Assembly (NCBI GenBank): GCA_900754715.1
Contig: CAAEDX010000244.1
Coordinates: forward strand, 1-13,030
DNA length: 13,030 nucleotides
Origin: Erysipelotrichaceae bacterium
GTDB lineage: Bacteria; Bacillota_I; Bacilli_A; Erysipelotrichales; Erysipelotrichaceae
Reading direction: 5' to 3'
Under the pieces are notes generated by a model, which saw only the letters and a list, made by a program, of their open reading frames with translations, ran no database searches and was not told the DNA's origin. Below are positions 1 to 6,310 of this stretch, piece after piece. The first letter of the stretch is position 1, and every line of letters starts with the position of its first letter. The position numbers and the translations under genes were made by a program.

Positions 1-210
1 GATCCGCATGCCAGCATCGGCAAGCATCAACATGCGGGAGACGGCGAAAGCTATGCGATCATCAGCGGCAGAGGCCGTTATGATGATGGGGAACGCAGCT
101 ATGAAGTCACCGCAGGAGACAACACATGGACCCCTTCCGGGTCATCACATGGCATCGAGAACATTACGGATGAACCGCTCGTCCTCATCGCCTTGGTGCT
201 CCGCGCTTAA
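1..210 (+). CDS. Cupin-domain protein, C-terminal part (5' end outside window)
   Basis: The frame is open from base 1 to a TAA, giving 69 residues of the end of a protein. Both cupin motifs are complete. Motif 1 is H9-x-H11-x4-E16-x6-G23 and motif 2 is G39-x5-P45-x-G47-x2-H50-x3-N54. The two His of motif 1, its Glu and the His of motif 2 are the usual metal ligands of a small single-domain cupin, so a metal-binding beta-barrel is likely. The motifs alone do not tell whether it is an isomerase, a dioxygenase, a sugar-binding protein or a sensor. It is the only plus-strand gene in the window and converges on the pyrimidine-nucleoside phosphorylase gene. An intrinsic terminator follows the stop codon at once. 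The cupin assignment is firm; the substrate is unknown. Confidence 0.85.
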   Translation, partial: DPHASIGKHQHAGDGESYAIISGRGRYDDGERSYEVTAGDNTWTPSGSSHGIENITDEPLVLIALVLRA

Positions 211-235
211 GACATGTCCGCGCATGTCTTTTTTT
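209..235 (+). terminator. Intrinsic terminator of the cupin gene
   Basis: The arms AAGACATG (209-216) and CATGTCTT (223-230) pair perfectly around a 6-nt loop and run into a T tract (229-235). The hairpin starts inside the cupin stop codon, and its T tract overlaps the stop codon of the convergent gene (234-236). Read on the minus strand, the same hairpin has no T tract after it, so it should work mainly in the plus direction. Confidence 0.8.
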
Positions 236-1490
236 ATCGGATCTCAATGGCTTTCTGAAGCCTGTCGAGCCACTGCTGATCAAGTGGTGAAGCAGCATGC
301 ACCTGCGCGATGGGATCGCCGCGGCACACCTTCATGTCTTTATGGCATAGCAAGACGATGCCGACCCTGGGATCGATGGTGTCATGGAGACTCTGGCGGC
401 CAGCGCCCAGCTCCATGGCCAGTGTCCCGATAGCCAGCGCGTGGATCATGCGCACTTCCCCATCACATGAACTGTTTACCGTAAAGATGAAAGGCGCGCT
501 GGCAAAACGGGAAGGATCATCGATACATGAAACGTCTCCGCCCTGGGCTTTGACCATTTCGCGGAAACGGCGCAGTCCGCGGCCATCTTGCATCGCCGCG
601 CGGATCATCGCCTTTCCTTCTGGATAAGAAGCAGCCAGCTTTGCCTGCATGAGCATGATGGATCCTTCGTCCTCACAAAGCGCCTGCAGTGCCTGCGGGC
701 CATTGCCCCGCAATGTGCTGATGGCTTCCTTGACTTCCAGGATATTGCCGATCGCATTGCCCAGGGGCATGTTCATGTCTGAAAGCACGCATTTTACATC
801 GCGCCCGAACTGACGGCCGATCTCTTTCATGCACTGGCTCAGTGCTTCTGCCTGAGCACGGTCGTGCATGAATGCACCTTCGCCATATTTGACATCAAGA
901 AGGATCGCATCGCAGCCTGCGGCGATCTTCTTGGACATGATGCTGGCAGCGATCAGCGGCATGCTGTCTACGGTCCCGCTCACATCGCGCAGCGCATACA
1001 GCATGCCATCAGCAGGGACCAGCTGGCTGTTCTGGGCACTGATCACCAGATGGATCGTCTTTGCCTGATGATAAAATGTTTCAGGATCGAGATCGGTGCG
1101 CAAACCAGGTATCGATTCCAGCTTGTCGATGGTGCCGCCTGTATGTCCGAGGCCGCGGCCGCTCATCTTGGCCACGGTCGCGCCGCAGGCAGAGACCAGC
1201 GGTGCCAGCACGAGCGTCGTCTTATCGCCTACGCCGCCGCTTGAGTGTTTATCGCATTTGACGCCGCTGATGCCGCTGAGATCGAGCGTAGCGCCGCTTT
1301 GGATCATCGCATCACAGAGCGCCAGTGTTTCCGCCATGTCCATGCCCTGAAACCAAACTGCCATCAAAAAGGCACTCATCTGGTAGTCTGGGATCTGATG
1401 GCGGACATAGGCCGCTATCATTTCATGCAGTTCCTGATCGCTCAGCACCTTTCCTCGTTTCTTTTTTTCGATCAGCTTCAGCATCTCCAT
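234..1490 (-). CDS. pdp: Pyrimidine-nucleoside phosphorylase
   Basis: It splits uridine, thymidine and deoxyuridine with phosphate into the base and (deoxy)ribose-1-phosphate, in cytosolic pyrimidine salvage. The phosphate-binding stretch K81-H-S-S-G-G-V-G-D is present, as is the family signature SGRGLGHTGGTIDKLE (110-125). The base-contacting Arg168, Ser183 and Lys187 fall at exactly the positions I recall for the Geobacillus enzyme. That agreement and the ribosome site decide the start: AAGGAGG lies 9 nt before this ATG but only 3 nt before an in-frame GTG at 1496. The product is 418 residues, slightly shorter than the usual 430-435, with a complete C-terminal domain. It is the last gene of a lipoprotein-murJ-rsuA-pdp unit. 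Its first 68 nt lie inside the end of rsuA, where its ribosome site is also found. I see no dedicated terminator behind it. The name deoA (thymidine phosphorylase) is possible, but pdp is commoner in this phylum. Confidence 0.95.
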   Translation of the reverse strand: MEMLKLIEKKKRGKVLSDQELHEMIAAYVRHQIPDYQMSAFLMAVWFQGMDMAETLALCDAMIQSGATLDLSGISGVKCDKHSSGGVGDKTTLVLAPLVSACGATVAKMSGRGLGHTGGTIDKLESIPGLRTDLDPETFYHQAKTIHLVISAQNSQLVPADGMLYALRDVSGTVDSMPLIAASIMSKKIAAGCDAILLDVKYGEGAFMHDRAQAEALSQCMKEIGRQFGRDVKCVLSDMNMPLGNAIGNILEVKEAISTLRGNGPQALQALCEDEGSIMLMQAKLAASYPEGKAMIRAAMQDGRGLRRFREMVKAQGGDVSCIDDPSRFASAPFIFTVNSSCDGEVRMIHALAIGTLAMELGAGRQSLHDTIDPRVGIVLLCHKDMKVCRGDPIAQVHAASPLDQQWLDRLQKAIEIR

Positions 1491-2184
1491 CTTCACTTTC
1501 CTCCTTCAGCGCATGCAATTCTAAGGCAGTGAGCATACGCCATTCGCCTGGCTGCAGATCGTCCAGCGTCAGCGGTCCAAAGGCATACCGGTGCAGTGCG
1601 CATACTTCACGACCCACTGCCTTCATCATTCGTTTGACCTGATGATACTTCCCTTCGCGGATGCCCAGCTGCATCTGGTTTCCTTCGCAGCTGCCGATCA
1701 GCGCCGGCATGCTTACAAAGTCGCCCAGGTCGATGCCTTTGCGCAGGCGATCCAGCGCTTGCGCATCCAAGGGCGCATCAAGAGTGACGGCATACCATTT
1801 GACGACATGACGGCGCGGAGAAAGCAGACGGTGTGCCAGCGGTCCATCATTGGTGATGAGCAGCAATCCGGTCGTATCCAGATCGAGCCGCCCTGCGGTG
1901 AACATGCCTTTGGGCAGCGATGGGAGCAGATCAAAGACCGTCTCATGCAAGCTGTCTTCGTTAGCGCAGACCGTTCCTGCTGGTTTGTTCATCATCAGAT
2001 ATAGGTATTTTTGATAATGTATCGTCTCGCCATTGACCGTGACCTCATCGCTGTCTTCCTTGATCTGCGTACCTTCTTTCATGATGATCACGCCGTTTAC
2101 CCGAACAGCCGCAGAGCGGATCAGCTGTTTTGTCTCTTTGCGCGTCCCTAGTCCCTGGTTGGCAAGAAAGCGGTCAAGACGCAT
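1423..2184 (-). CDS. rsuA: 16S rRNA pseudouridine synthase, RsuA family
   Basis: RsuA-type enzymes convert one uridine of 16S rRNA (U516 in E. coli) to pseudouridine during small-subunit assembly. Residues 1-45 form an S4 RNA-binding domain (MRLDRFLANQGLGTR start). The catalytic motif GRLDLDTTGLLL places the nucleophile at Asp101, and the later KYHQVKRM block is typical of the RsuA/RluB/E/F branch. Two adjacent ATGs are possible. The one chosen lies 7 nt after GGAGG and gives the family-typical MRLD start; the other begins 3 nt earlier. The product is 253 residues, some 15-25 longer than usual. The extra part is a highly charged tail read through the start of pdp. The gene overlaps the end of murJ by 11 nt. 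A murJ-like gene followed by an rsuA-like gene matches Bacillus ytgP-ytzG order. Confidence 0.93.
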   Translation of the reverse strand: MRLDRFLANQGLGTRKETKQLIRSAAVRVNGVIIMKEGTQIKEDSDEVTVNGETIHYQKYLYLMMNKPAGTVCANEDSLHETVFDLLPSLPKGMFTAGRLDLDTTGLLLITNDGPLAHRLLSPRRHVVKWYAVTLDAPLDAQALDRLRKGIDLGDFVSMPALIGSCEGNQMQLGIREGKYHQVKRMMKAVGREVCALHRYAFGPLTLDDLQPGEWRMLTALELHALKEESEDGDAEADRKKETRKGAERSGTA

Positions 2185-3832
2185 CATGATTCCTCCGCTT
2201 CAGCAGTTTTTTCAGATCAAAATGGAAGATTGCCTGCGGGATCTGCAGGATATAGGTCACGATGAGGTAAGCAAGCAGGGCGAAGACACCGCTGATCGCC
2301 ATCTGGATGAAGGAAATGATCCGTCCCTGATCACAGGCTTCGAAGCCAAACATGTTGAACAGCAAAGAGACACCATACAGCGCGGCTACGCCAAGCAGCA
2401 TGCAGAAGAAGCGGCGCAAGGTATATTTCCATCTGACATGATAACGTTTGGCCAGCTCACGCATGGCTAAGAACATGAAGGCGCCATAGCCGATCAGGTC
2501 AGAATAGATCGTGCCCGGATAGCCGAACCACATGAGGAACGGCAGCGTGAGCACCAGCTTGCAGATAAAGTTTACGCTGATGAATTTTAAGGCCCGGTAA
2601 CGCAGCCCGACAGCCATGAGCAATGAAGTGAAGATGGGCGCGATCGTGGATAAGAAGGCCTCGATGGAGTACCATCTCAGCACCTGGGCCGAGATCTCCA
2701 GTGACTCGGTCGTAAACAGCGTATAATAGAGTGGTCTGGCATAAGCGAACAGGCAGAAGGAGACCGGCAGCCCGATATACAGCACGATCTCCACGCATTC
2801 GCGGATATTCTTGCGGATGCGCCGGCTGTCGTTTCGTTCTAATGCTTCGCTGAGATGCGGGATGATGGCAGCCGAAAAGCCAGGAGCCAGGATCATCGGG
2901 ATAGACATCAGCTTGAGCACGCCGTAATTGATCGCGCCGGTGACCGCAATGATCGTCTCACTGCTGTCGCCATGCATCTGCAATCCTTGATTGATGAATA
3001 CGGTATTGATAAAGGAATCGCAATAGCCAAGCGCGGCGGAAAGCATATAAGGAAACGCGATCAGCACCAGTTCCCGGAAGATCTCTTTTTTCTCTGTCCG
3101 GCTCACAGCAGCCGTTCTGCCTTGTTCTTTTGCTTTCACGCGGAATTCCCGCATCTGTCTGCGATCATAAAACTTCATGTGGATGATCGCGATGATCGCG
3201 GATACGCTGGTGGAGATGACGCCGAAATAAACGGCCCAGATGCGGTCCTGATTAAAGATATAGACCGCGATGGCACTGAAAGAAAGCAGGAAGCCTACGC
3301 GTACGAGCTGCTCGAGCACCTGGGAAAGCGAATATACTTCCATGTGCTTCAGTCCTTGATAAAAGCCGCGGATGCTGGACAGCACCGGCACGAAGAACAG
3401 CGCGAAGGATATCAGGATGAGCACGGTGCGCATCGTCTCCACGCTGGCCCCGCCATTGTCCGGCATGACCAGCGCAGCCAGCGGCGTGGAAAACAAGATG
3501 ACGATCAACATGCCGCCAAAGCCGCATATGCACATGAGCGCGCTGGACAGCTTCTTGACGACCAGGGTGGTCACATAATCATCATGCGCCATGTATTTGG
3601 CGACGAGCGTTGCGATCGCAAAGGGAAACCCCGCCGTGCAGATGTTGAGCAGATAGCTGTAAAGCTGATAGGCAACTCCGTAATATGCGCTGTTGAGATC
3701 GCTGCCTAGAATAGCAGAAAACGGCACTGCGTAAAACAGGCCGATAAACTTAGATAAAAATATACCGGCGGATCCGATCAATCCGCTGATGATGATGGAC
3801 TTTCTCCGTCTTTCCGCTTTTATCGAATTCAT
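2174..3832 (-). CDS. murJ: Lipid II flippase, MurJ/YtgP-SpoVB type (MOP superfamily)
   Basis: This is a 552-residue integral membrane protein with about 14 hydrophobic segments, the usual layout of MOP-superfamily exporters. Members of this branch move lipid-linked peptidoglycan precursor (YtgP/MurJ) or a spore-cortex precursor (SpoVB) across the membrane. Visible hallmarks are the short basic N-terminus (KAERRRK), the early GLFYAVPFSAILG segment, RGFYQGL near residue 155, a basic cytoplasmic loop after about residue 215, and a basic tail (KKLLKRR). GAGG lies about 8 nt before the ATG. It starts 13 nt after the lipoprotein gene and overlaps rsuA at its end, so these genes are co-transcribed. 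The rsuA neighbour favours YtgP/MurJ over SpoVB. A polysaccharide-repeat flippase is the alternative, but no glycosyltransferase genes are nearby. Confidence 0.85.
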   Translation of the reverse strand: MNSIKAERRRKSIIISGLIGSAGIFLSKFIGLFYAVPFSAILGSDLNSAYYGVAYQLYSYLLNICTAGFPFAIATLVAKYMAHDDYVTTLVVKKLSSALMCICGFGGMLIVILFSTPLAALVMPDNGGASVETMRTVLILISFALFFVPVLSSIRGFYQGLKHMEVYSLSQVLEQLVRVGFLLSFSAIAVYIFNQDRIWAVYFGVISTSVSAIIAIIHMKFYDRRQMREFRVKAKEQGRTAAVSRTEKKEIFRELVLIAFPYMLSAALGYCDSFINTVFINQGLQMHGDSSETIIAVTGAINYGVLKLMSIPMILAPGFSAAIIPHLSEALERNDSRRIRKNIRECVEIVLYIGLPVSFCLFAYARPLYYTLFTTESLEISAQVLRWYSIEAFLSTIAPIFTSLLMAVGLRYRALKFISVNFICKLVLTLPFLMWFGYPGTIYSDLIGYGAFMFLAMRELAKRYHVRWKYTLRRFFCMLLGVAALYGVSLLFNMFGFEACDQGRIISFIQMAISGVFALLAYLIVTYILQIPQAIFHFDLKKLLKRRNHDAS

Positions 3833-3845
3833 TTCAAACCCTCAC

Positions 3846-4343
3846 TTACTCTTCACTGATCAGATCTTCTCCATCCATGAGCAGGCTGACCTGATAAGTA
3901 TTCGCTTCACTGCTGTCACGCCATTGGATCAGCACGCCGATCTGTGCCGGCAGCGAAGAAAGCGTGCCCTGCATCTCGAATGTACTGATATAACCGCGTT
4001 CTTCATCTTCCTGAAACGGGATCACGTTCCAGGTCATGTCTTCATCGAAGCCAAAAGAAGCAAACGCTCCTGAGCGGCCATCGATTATTGCAGCGGCGGC
4101 CCGGACATCATTCATGGCGACGCAAAAATCAAAGGCCTTGAATGTGAAGCGGTATCCATCACCCTGTGCGCTCAGCTTTGCCTCGTATGTAAAAGGAACA
4201 TCATCCGTGCTGATCTCAGCGCTGCCCTCTTGCATCATATCGACCATATCCTGCAGCATCTGCTGTTCTTCATGAAAGACCGGTGCCTTGCTGCATCCGC
4301 TCAGCAGACTGAGCATGAGCATGGCGATCAGCAGTTTTTTCAT
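3846..4343 (-). CDS. Putative lipoprotein of unknown function
   Basis: The 165-residue product starts with a lipoprotein signal peptide: MKK, a hydrophobic stretch (residues 4-14) and the lipobox LLSGC, which places the lipidated cysteine at residue 17. The mature part is acidic and opens with a helical segment rich in Glu, Gln and Met. A likely beta-rich region follows that I cannot assign to any family. The product should be anchored on the outer face of the cell membrane. AAGGTG lies 5 nt before the ATG and a sigma-A-like promoter lies just upstream, so this is the first gene of the lipoprotein-murJ-rsuA-pdp unit. The 13-nt gap to murJ suggests a cell-envelope role, but this rests on position only. 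Confidence 0.85.
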   Translation of the reverse strand: MKKLLIAMLMLSLLSGCSKAPVFHEEQQMLQDMVDMMQEGSAEISTDDVPFTYEAKLSAQGDGYRFTFKAFDFCVAMNDVRAAAAIIDGRSGAFASFGFDEDMTWNVIPFQEDEERGYISTFEMQGTLSSLPAQIGVLIQWRDSSEANTYQVSLLMDGEDLISEE

Positions 4344-4362
4344 TCTATCACCTTCGCCAGAA

Positions 4363-4391
4363 ATTATAACATTTCAGCTTATTTACGTCTA
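4363..4391 (-). promoter_or_regulatory. Sigma-A-type promoter for the lipoprotein-murJ-rsuA-pdp unit
   Basis: TAGACG (4391-4386) is separated by exactly 17 nt from a perfect TATAAT (4368-4363). The expected start near 4356 gives a leader of about 13 nt that is little more than the ribosome site. It lies just after the terminator that closes the upstream sporulation cluster, which makes this an independent transcription unit. Confidence 0.7.
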
Positions 4392-4420
4392 TTTATTTCA
4401 GATACCCATTTGCGGATGAA

Positions 4421-4460
4421 AACGAAAAAACGGATGGAAGATAGCTTTTCCATCCGTTTT
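4421..4460 (-). terminator. Strong intrinsic terminator closing the sporulation cluster
   Basis: A 13-bp perfect stem has arms at 4448-4460 and 4427-4439 (core ACGGATGGAA / TTCCATCCGT) around an 8-nt loop. A run of T follows on the minus strand, starting within the stem base and extending to about 4425. It starts 2 nt after the stop codon of the DUF1540 gene. The opposite strand also ends its stem in TTTT, so it may work weakly in both directions. Confidence 0.9.
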
Positions 4461-4462
4461 AT

Positions 4463-4624
4463 TCAGCGTTCCTTGCAAGCAAAGGAACTGCAGGCAGTTT
4501 CATGAGAACAATTCGGTTCTACGCAGTTGTCACAGCATACCGAGATCGTCTTCGCATGACAGCGCTGATCTTTCTGAAACTTACAGGAATTCACATTGCA
4601 CAGGATTTCTGTCTTTGTGTTCAT
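4463..4624 (-). CDS. Small cysteine-rich DUF1540-domain protein
   Basis: This is a 53-residue protein with nine cysteines (positions 9, 14, 22, 30, 31, 34, 39, 45, 50). The pattern C9-N-V-x2-C14-K-F-x5-C22-x-A-K-T-I-S-V, with a later T-A-C45-S-S-F, fits DUF1540, a short cysteine motif common in spore-forming Bacillota. Four cysteines (9, 14, 22, 45) match the conserved set and the rest are extra; metal binding or disulfide crosslinking are both possible. GGAGGTG lies 6 nt before the ATG. The gene follows cse60 by 39 nt and is the last gene before the cluster's terminator. A sigma-G-like promoter candidate sits in the gap, which suggests forespore expression. The function is not known to me. 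The reading frame is secure because of the ribosome site, the conserved pattern and the terminator directly after it. Confidence 0.87.
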   Translation of the reverse strand: MNTKTEILCNVNSCKFQKDQRCHAKTISVCCDNCVEPNCSHETACSSFACKER

Positions 4625-4644
4625 CGCATTCACCTCCACACCGC

Positions 4645-4673
4645 TAGTATGGCAGGATCACTTTCAGTTATTC
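4645..4673 (-). promoter_or_regulatory. Candidate sigma-G-like promoter for the DUF1540 gene
   Basis: GAATA (4673-4669) and CATACTA (4651-4645) are 17 nt apart. This fits the forespore sigma-G pattern as I recall it (GnATR, 17-18 nt, CATnnTA). The -35 element overlaps the last codons of cse60. The start would fall near 4638, at the edge of the ribosome site, leaving a very short leader. No sigma-A element is apparent here. The match is by eye only. Confidence 0.42.
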
Positions 4674-4843
4674 TCATATGCGATCAGCGCGCTGAAGCAA
4701 TAATATTGTTCCTCGGCATTTGCTGCGCAGCAAGTGCGAAACTGAAGGGAACGGATCATGATATCCGGGTTTTCCTGCAGGAATCGGTTGATATCTTCTT
4801 CCAGATCATGTTCATGTTCTTCATCAAATATTTTTACTTTCAT
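4664..4843 (-). CDS. cse60: Cse60-family sporulation protein
   Basis: The 59-residue product starts MKVKIF, followed by an acidic helix (DEEHEHDLEEDINRFL) and the C-terminal block EEQYYCFSALIAYE. This layout matches the small Cse60 family of Bacillota. In Bacillus subtilis, Cse60 is a mother-cell, sigma-E-dependent sporulation protein of unknown biochemical role. Two adjacent ATGs exist. I chose the second (4843) because GGTGAG lies directly against the first one and because the family begins MKVKIF. It follows dapA by 13 nt, so it probably shares the spoVF transcript. Cysteines in the middle (CC) are an added feature of this copy. Family confidence is moderate to good; the function is open. 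Confidence 0.8.
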   Translation of the reverse strand: MKVKIFDEEHEHDLEEDINRFLQENPDIMIRSLQFRTCCAANAEEQYYCFSALIAYENN

Positions 4844-4856
4844 CATCTCACCGGCA

Positions 4857-5732
4857 TCATTGTGGCATCAGCCAGGCGCGGATGCTGTCGTACAACGCGG
4901 GAAACTGCGCATCGAGCACAGCGGCGCTCTTAGCGCTGATCGGACACAGCGGCAGCCGCAGCATCTCCTGGCATCTTCCTTGGCAGGACAGCAGGTATTT
5001 CAGCGGCGCTGGAGATGATTCGATGAAGCAGAGCTCCGCGACTTTTTTCAGCAATGCGATCAGGTGTGGTTCAGGACGATCAGCGGCCTGTTTCATCGCC
5101 CGGGGGACGAGATGAGAGATGACCGAAATGACCCCGTCCATCCCTTCCTGCATCGCGTCAAAACAGCTGGCGTCATCGCCGCTGAACAAATGAAAGCCGC
5201 CATGTCTCTGGCGCAGCGACAGCACATCTGCATAGCAGCTGTCGGCATATTTGACGGACCGGATATTAGGACAAGCCGACAGCAGCCGTTCGAGGAGCGG
5301 AACGCTGATGCGGCTGGCCGTACGCTTAGGCACATGATACAGCATCACCGGTTTATGAGTCATGGCACAGGCAGCCTGAAAATGCCGGAAGAGTCCTTCC
5401 TCACTGGGACGGCTGTAATATGGCGTGACGAGCAGATAGCCGCTGAGCGGGTATTTTTCCAGCCTGCATATGGCAGCGATGGTCGTGGCCGTGCAATTGG
5501 TACCTGCGCCGGCATAGACCGGTACGCTCGCTTTGCACGCATGGAGCACGCAGTCGATGACGGCTTCCCGTTCTTCCATGGTCAGCGTCGGAGTCTCGCC
5601 GGTCGTCCCGCAGACGATAAAGCCGTCAATGCCCGCATCCAACTGGGACTTGACCAGCGTGCGCAGCGCATCGAAATCGATCGAGCCTTCTTCATGAAAC
5701 GGCGTGATCAGCGCGGTCATCACTTGTTTCAT
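4857..5732 (-). CDS. dapA: 4-Hydroxy-tetrahydrodipicolinate synthase (DapA family)
   Basis: DapA condenses pyruvate with aspartate-semialdehyde to 4-hydroxy-tetrahydrodipicolinate, the branch compound for lysine and for dipicolinic acid. The 291-residue TIM barrel has the expected catalytic set: Thr43-Thr44 in CGTTGE, Tyr106 in TPYY, Tyr132 and Arg137 in LYHVPKRT, Schiff-base Lys161, and SGDDA (184-188). The residues after Lys161 read YADS instead of the common EATG/EASG, so this is a divergent member. Its start overlaps the spoVFB stop by 4 nt (ATGA), with GGAG 8 nt upstream. This coupling to dipicolinate synthase suggests a dedicated supply of precursor in the mother cell, comparable to the dapA linked to the B. 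subtilis spoVF operon. A relative such as N-acetylneuraminate lyase is less likely given the Arg137 context and the neighbours. Confidence 0.93.
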   Translation of the reverse strand: MKQVMTALITPFHEEGSIDFDALRTLVKSQLDAGIDGFIVCGTTGETPTLTMEEREAVIDCVLHACKASVPVYAGAGTNCTATTIAAICRLEKYPLSGYLLVTPYYSRPSEEGLFRHFQAACAMTHKPVMLYHVPKRTASRISVPLLERLLSACPNIRSVKYADSCYADVLSLRQRHGGFHLFSGDDASCFDAMQEGMDGVISVISHLVPRAMKQAADRPEPHLIALLKKVAELCFIESSPAPLKYLLSCQGRCQEMLRLPLCPISAKSAAVLDAQFPALYDSIRAWLMPQ

Positions 5733-6310
5733 GGCGCAGTCTCCGTAAAGACAGGCTGCAGCTGTTTCTCCTGCAGCGCCGCATCAAGCGCTTCTTTCAG
5801 CAGGTCCCAGCGTGAAGTTACGCTGCGCGGCTTATGAAGCGGATCATCTTGGTACATAGGCACCAGATAAATGTGCTTGCGCGCAGACAGCCGCAGCAGA
5901 TTGGCGCCGCTGGCTCCGATGAAATCATTGGTCGACATGCCGATGAGCACTGGACGTTCATTGCGCAGCATTGCCTTGGCGGCCAATGTCACGCTCCCAT
6001 CATAGATGCCATTGGCAAGCTTGCTTACGGTATTGGCGGTGGCCGGTGCGATCACCATCAGATCATGAGCTTTTGCCGGTCCGATCTTCTCGCTTTCAAC
6101 GATAGAATCGATGATGGGATGATCGCTCAGCTTTTCCAGTTCCGACCGGAATTCTTCCTTGCGGAAAAAGCGAGTGGAAGATGTGCGGACGCATTCGCTG
6201 AGGACAAAGGTGATGTCATGGTCCTGCTGCAGCCAATACAGTTCGCTGAGCACCTGGCGGTGGTTGCAGAAAGAGCCGCAGATGCCAAACAAGATCTTCT
6301 TCTTATTCAT
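5729..6310 (-). CDS. spoVFB: Dipicolinate synthase subunit B (flavoprotein subunit)
   Basis: Together with SpoVFA, this subunit oxidises dihydrodipicolinate to dipicolinic acid in the mother cell, which then goes to the spore core as the calcium chelate. The 193-residue product is close to the family's roughly 200. It has the flavoprotein fold signatures: an N-terminal beta strand and loop KILFGICGSFCNH (5-17), VIAPATANTVSKLANGI (87-102), AAKAMLRNERPVLIGMSTND (110-129), and an NLL segment near 138. The ATG chosen (6310) lies 6 nt after AAGG. An in-frame TTG one codon upstream has poorer spacing. It overlaps the end of spoVFA by 8 nt and the start of dapA by 4 nt, so the three proteins are likely made in step. 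Confidence 0.92.
   Translation of the reverse strand: MNKKKILFGICGSFCNHRQVLSELYWLQQDHDITFVLSECVRTSSTRFFRKEEFRSELEKLSDHPIIDSIVESEKIGPAKAHDLMVIAPATANTVSKLANGIYDGSVTLAAKAMLRNERPVLIGMSTNDFIGASGANLLRLSARKHIYLVPMYQDDPLHKPRSVTSRWDLLKEALDAALQEKQLQPVFTETAP

Noticed and set aside
1462..1468. A7 run in the rsuA/pdp overlap as a programmed frameshift site giving an RsuA-Pdp fusion
   Set aside because: The pdp frame is +1 relative to rsuA, while A-rich slippery sites usually give -1 shifts; pdp also has its own strong ribosome site and start.
2855..3709. Long plus-strand open frame of 284 codons opposite murJ
   Set aside because: It is the antisense of a clearly recognisable membrane protein gene, has a His/Asp/Arg-rich composition typical of such shadows and shows no ribosome site or known motif.
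4508..4933. Plus-strand open frame over the cse60 and DUF1540 genes
   Set aside because: The minus-strand small genes have conserved motifs and strong ribosome sites; the plus-strand frame has neither.
5064..5837. Plus-strand open frame of 257 codons opposite dapA and spoVFB
   Set aside because: It is antisense to two conserved enzymes; the open frame follows from the codon use of the real genes.
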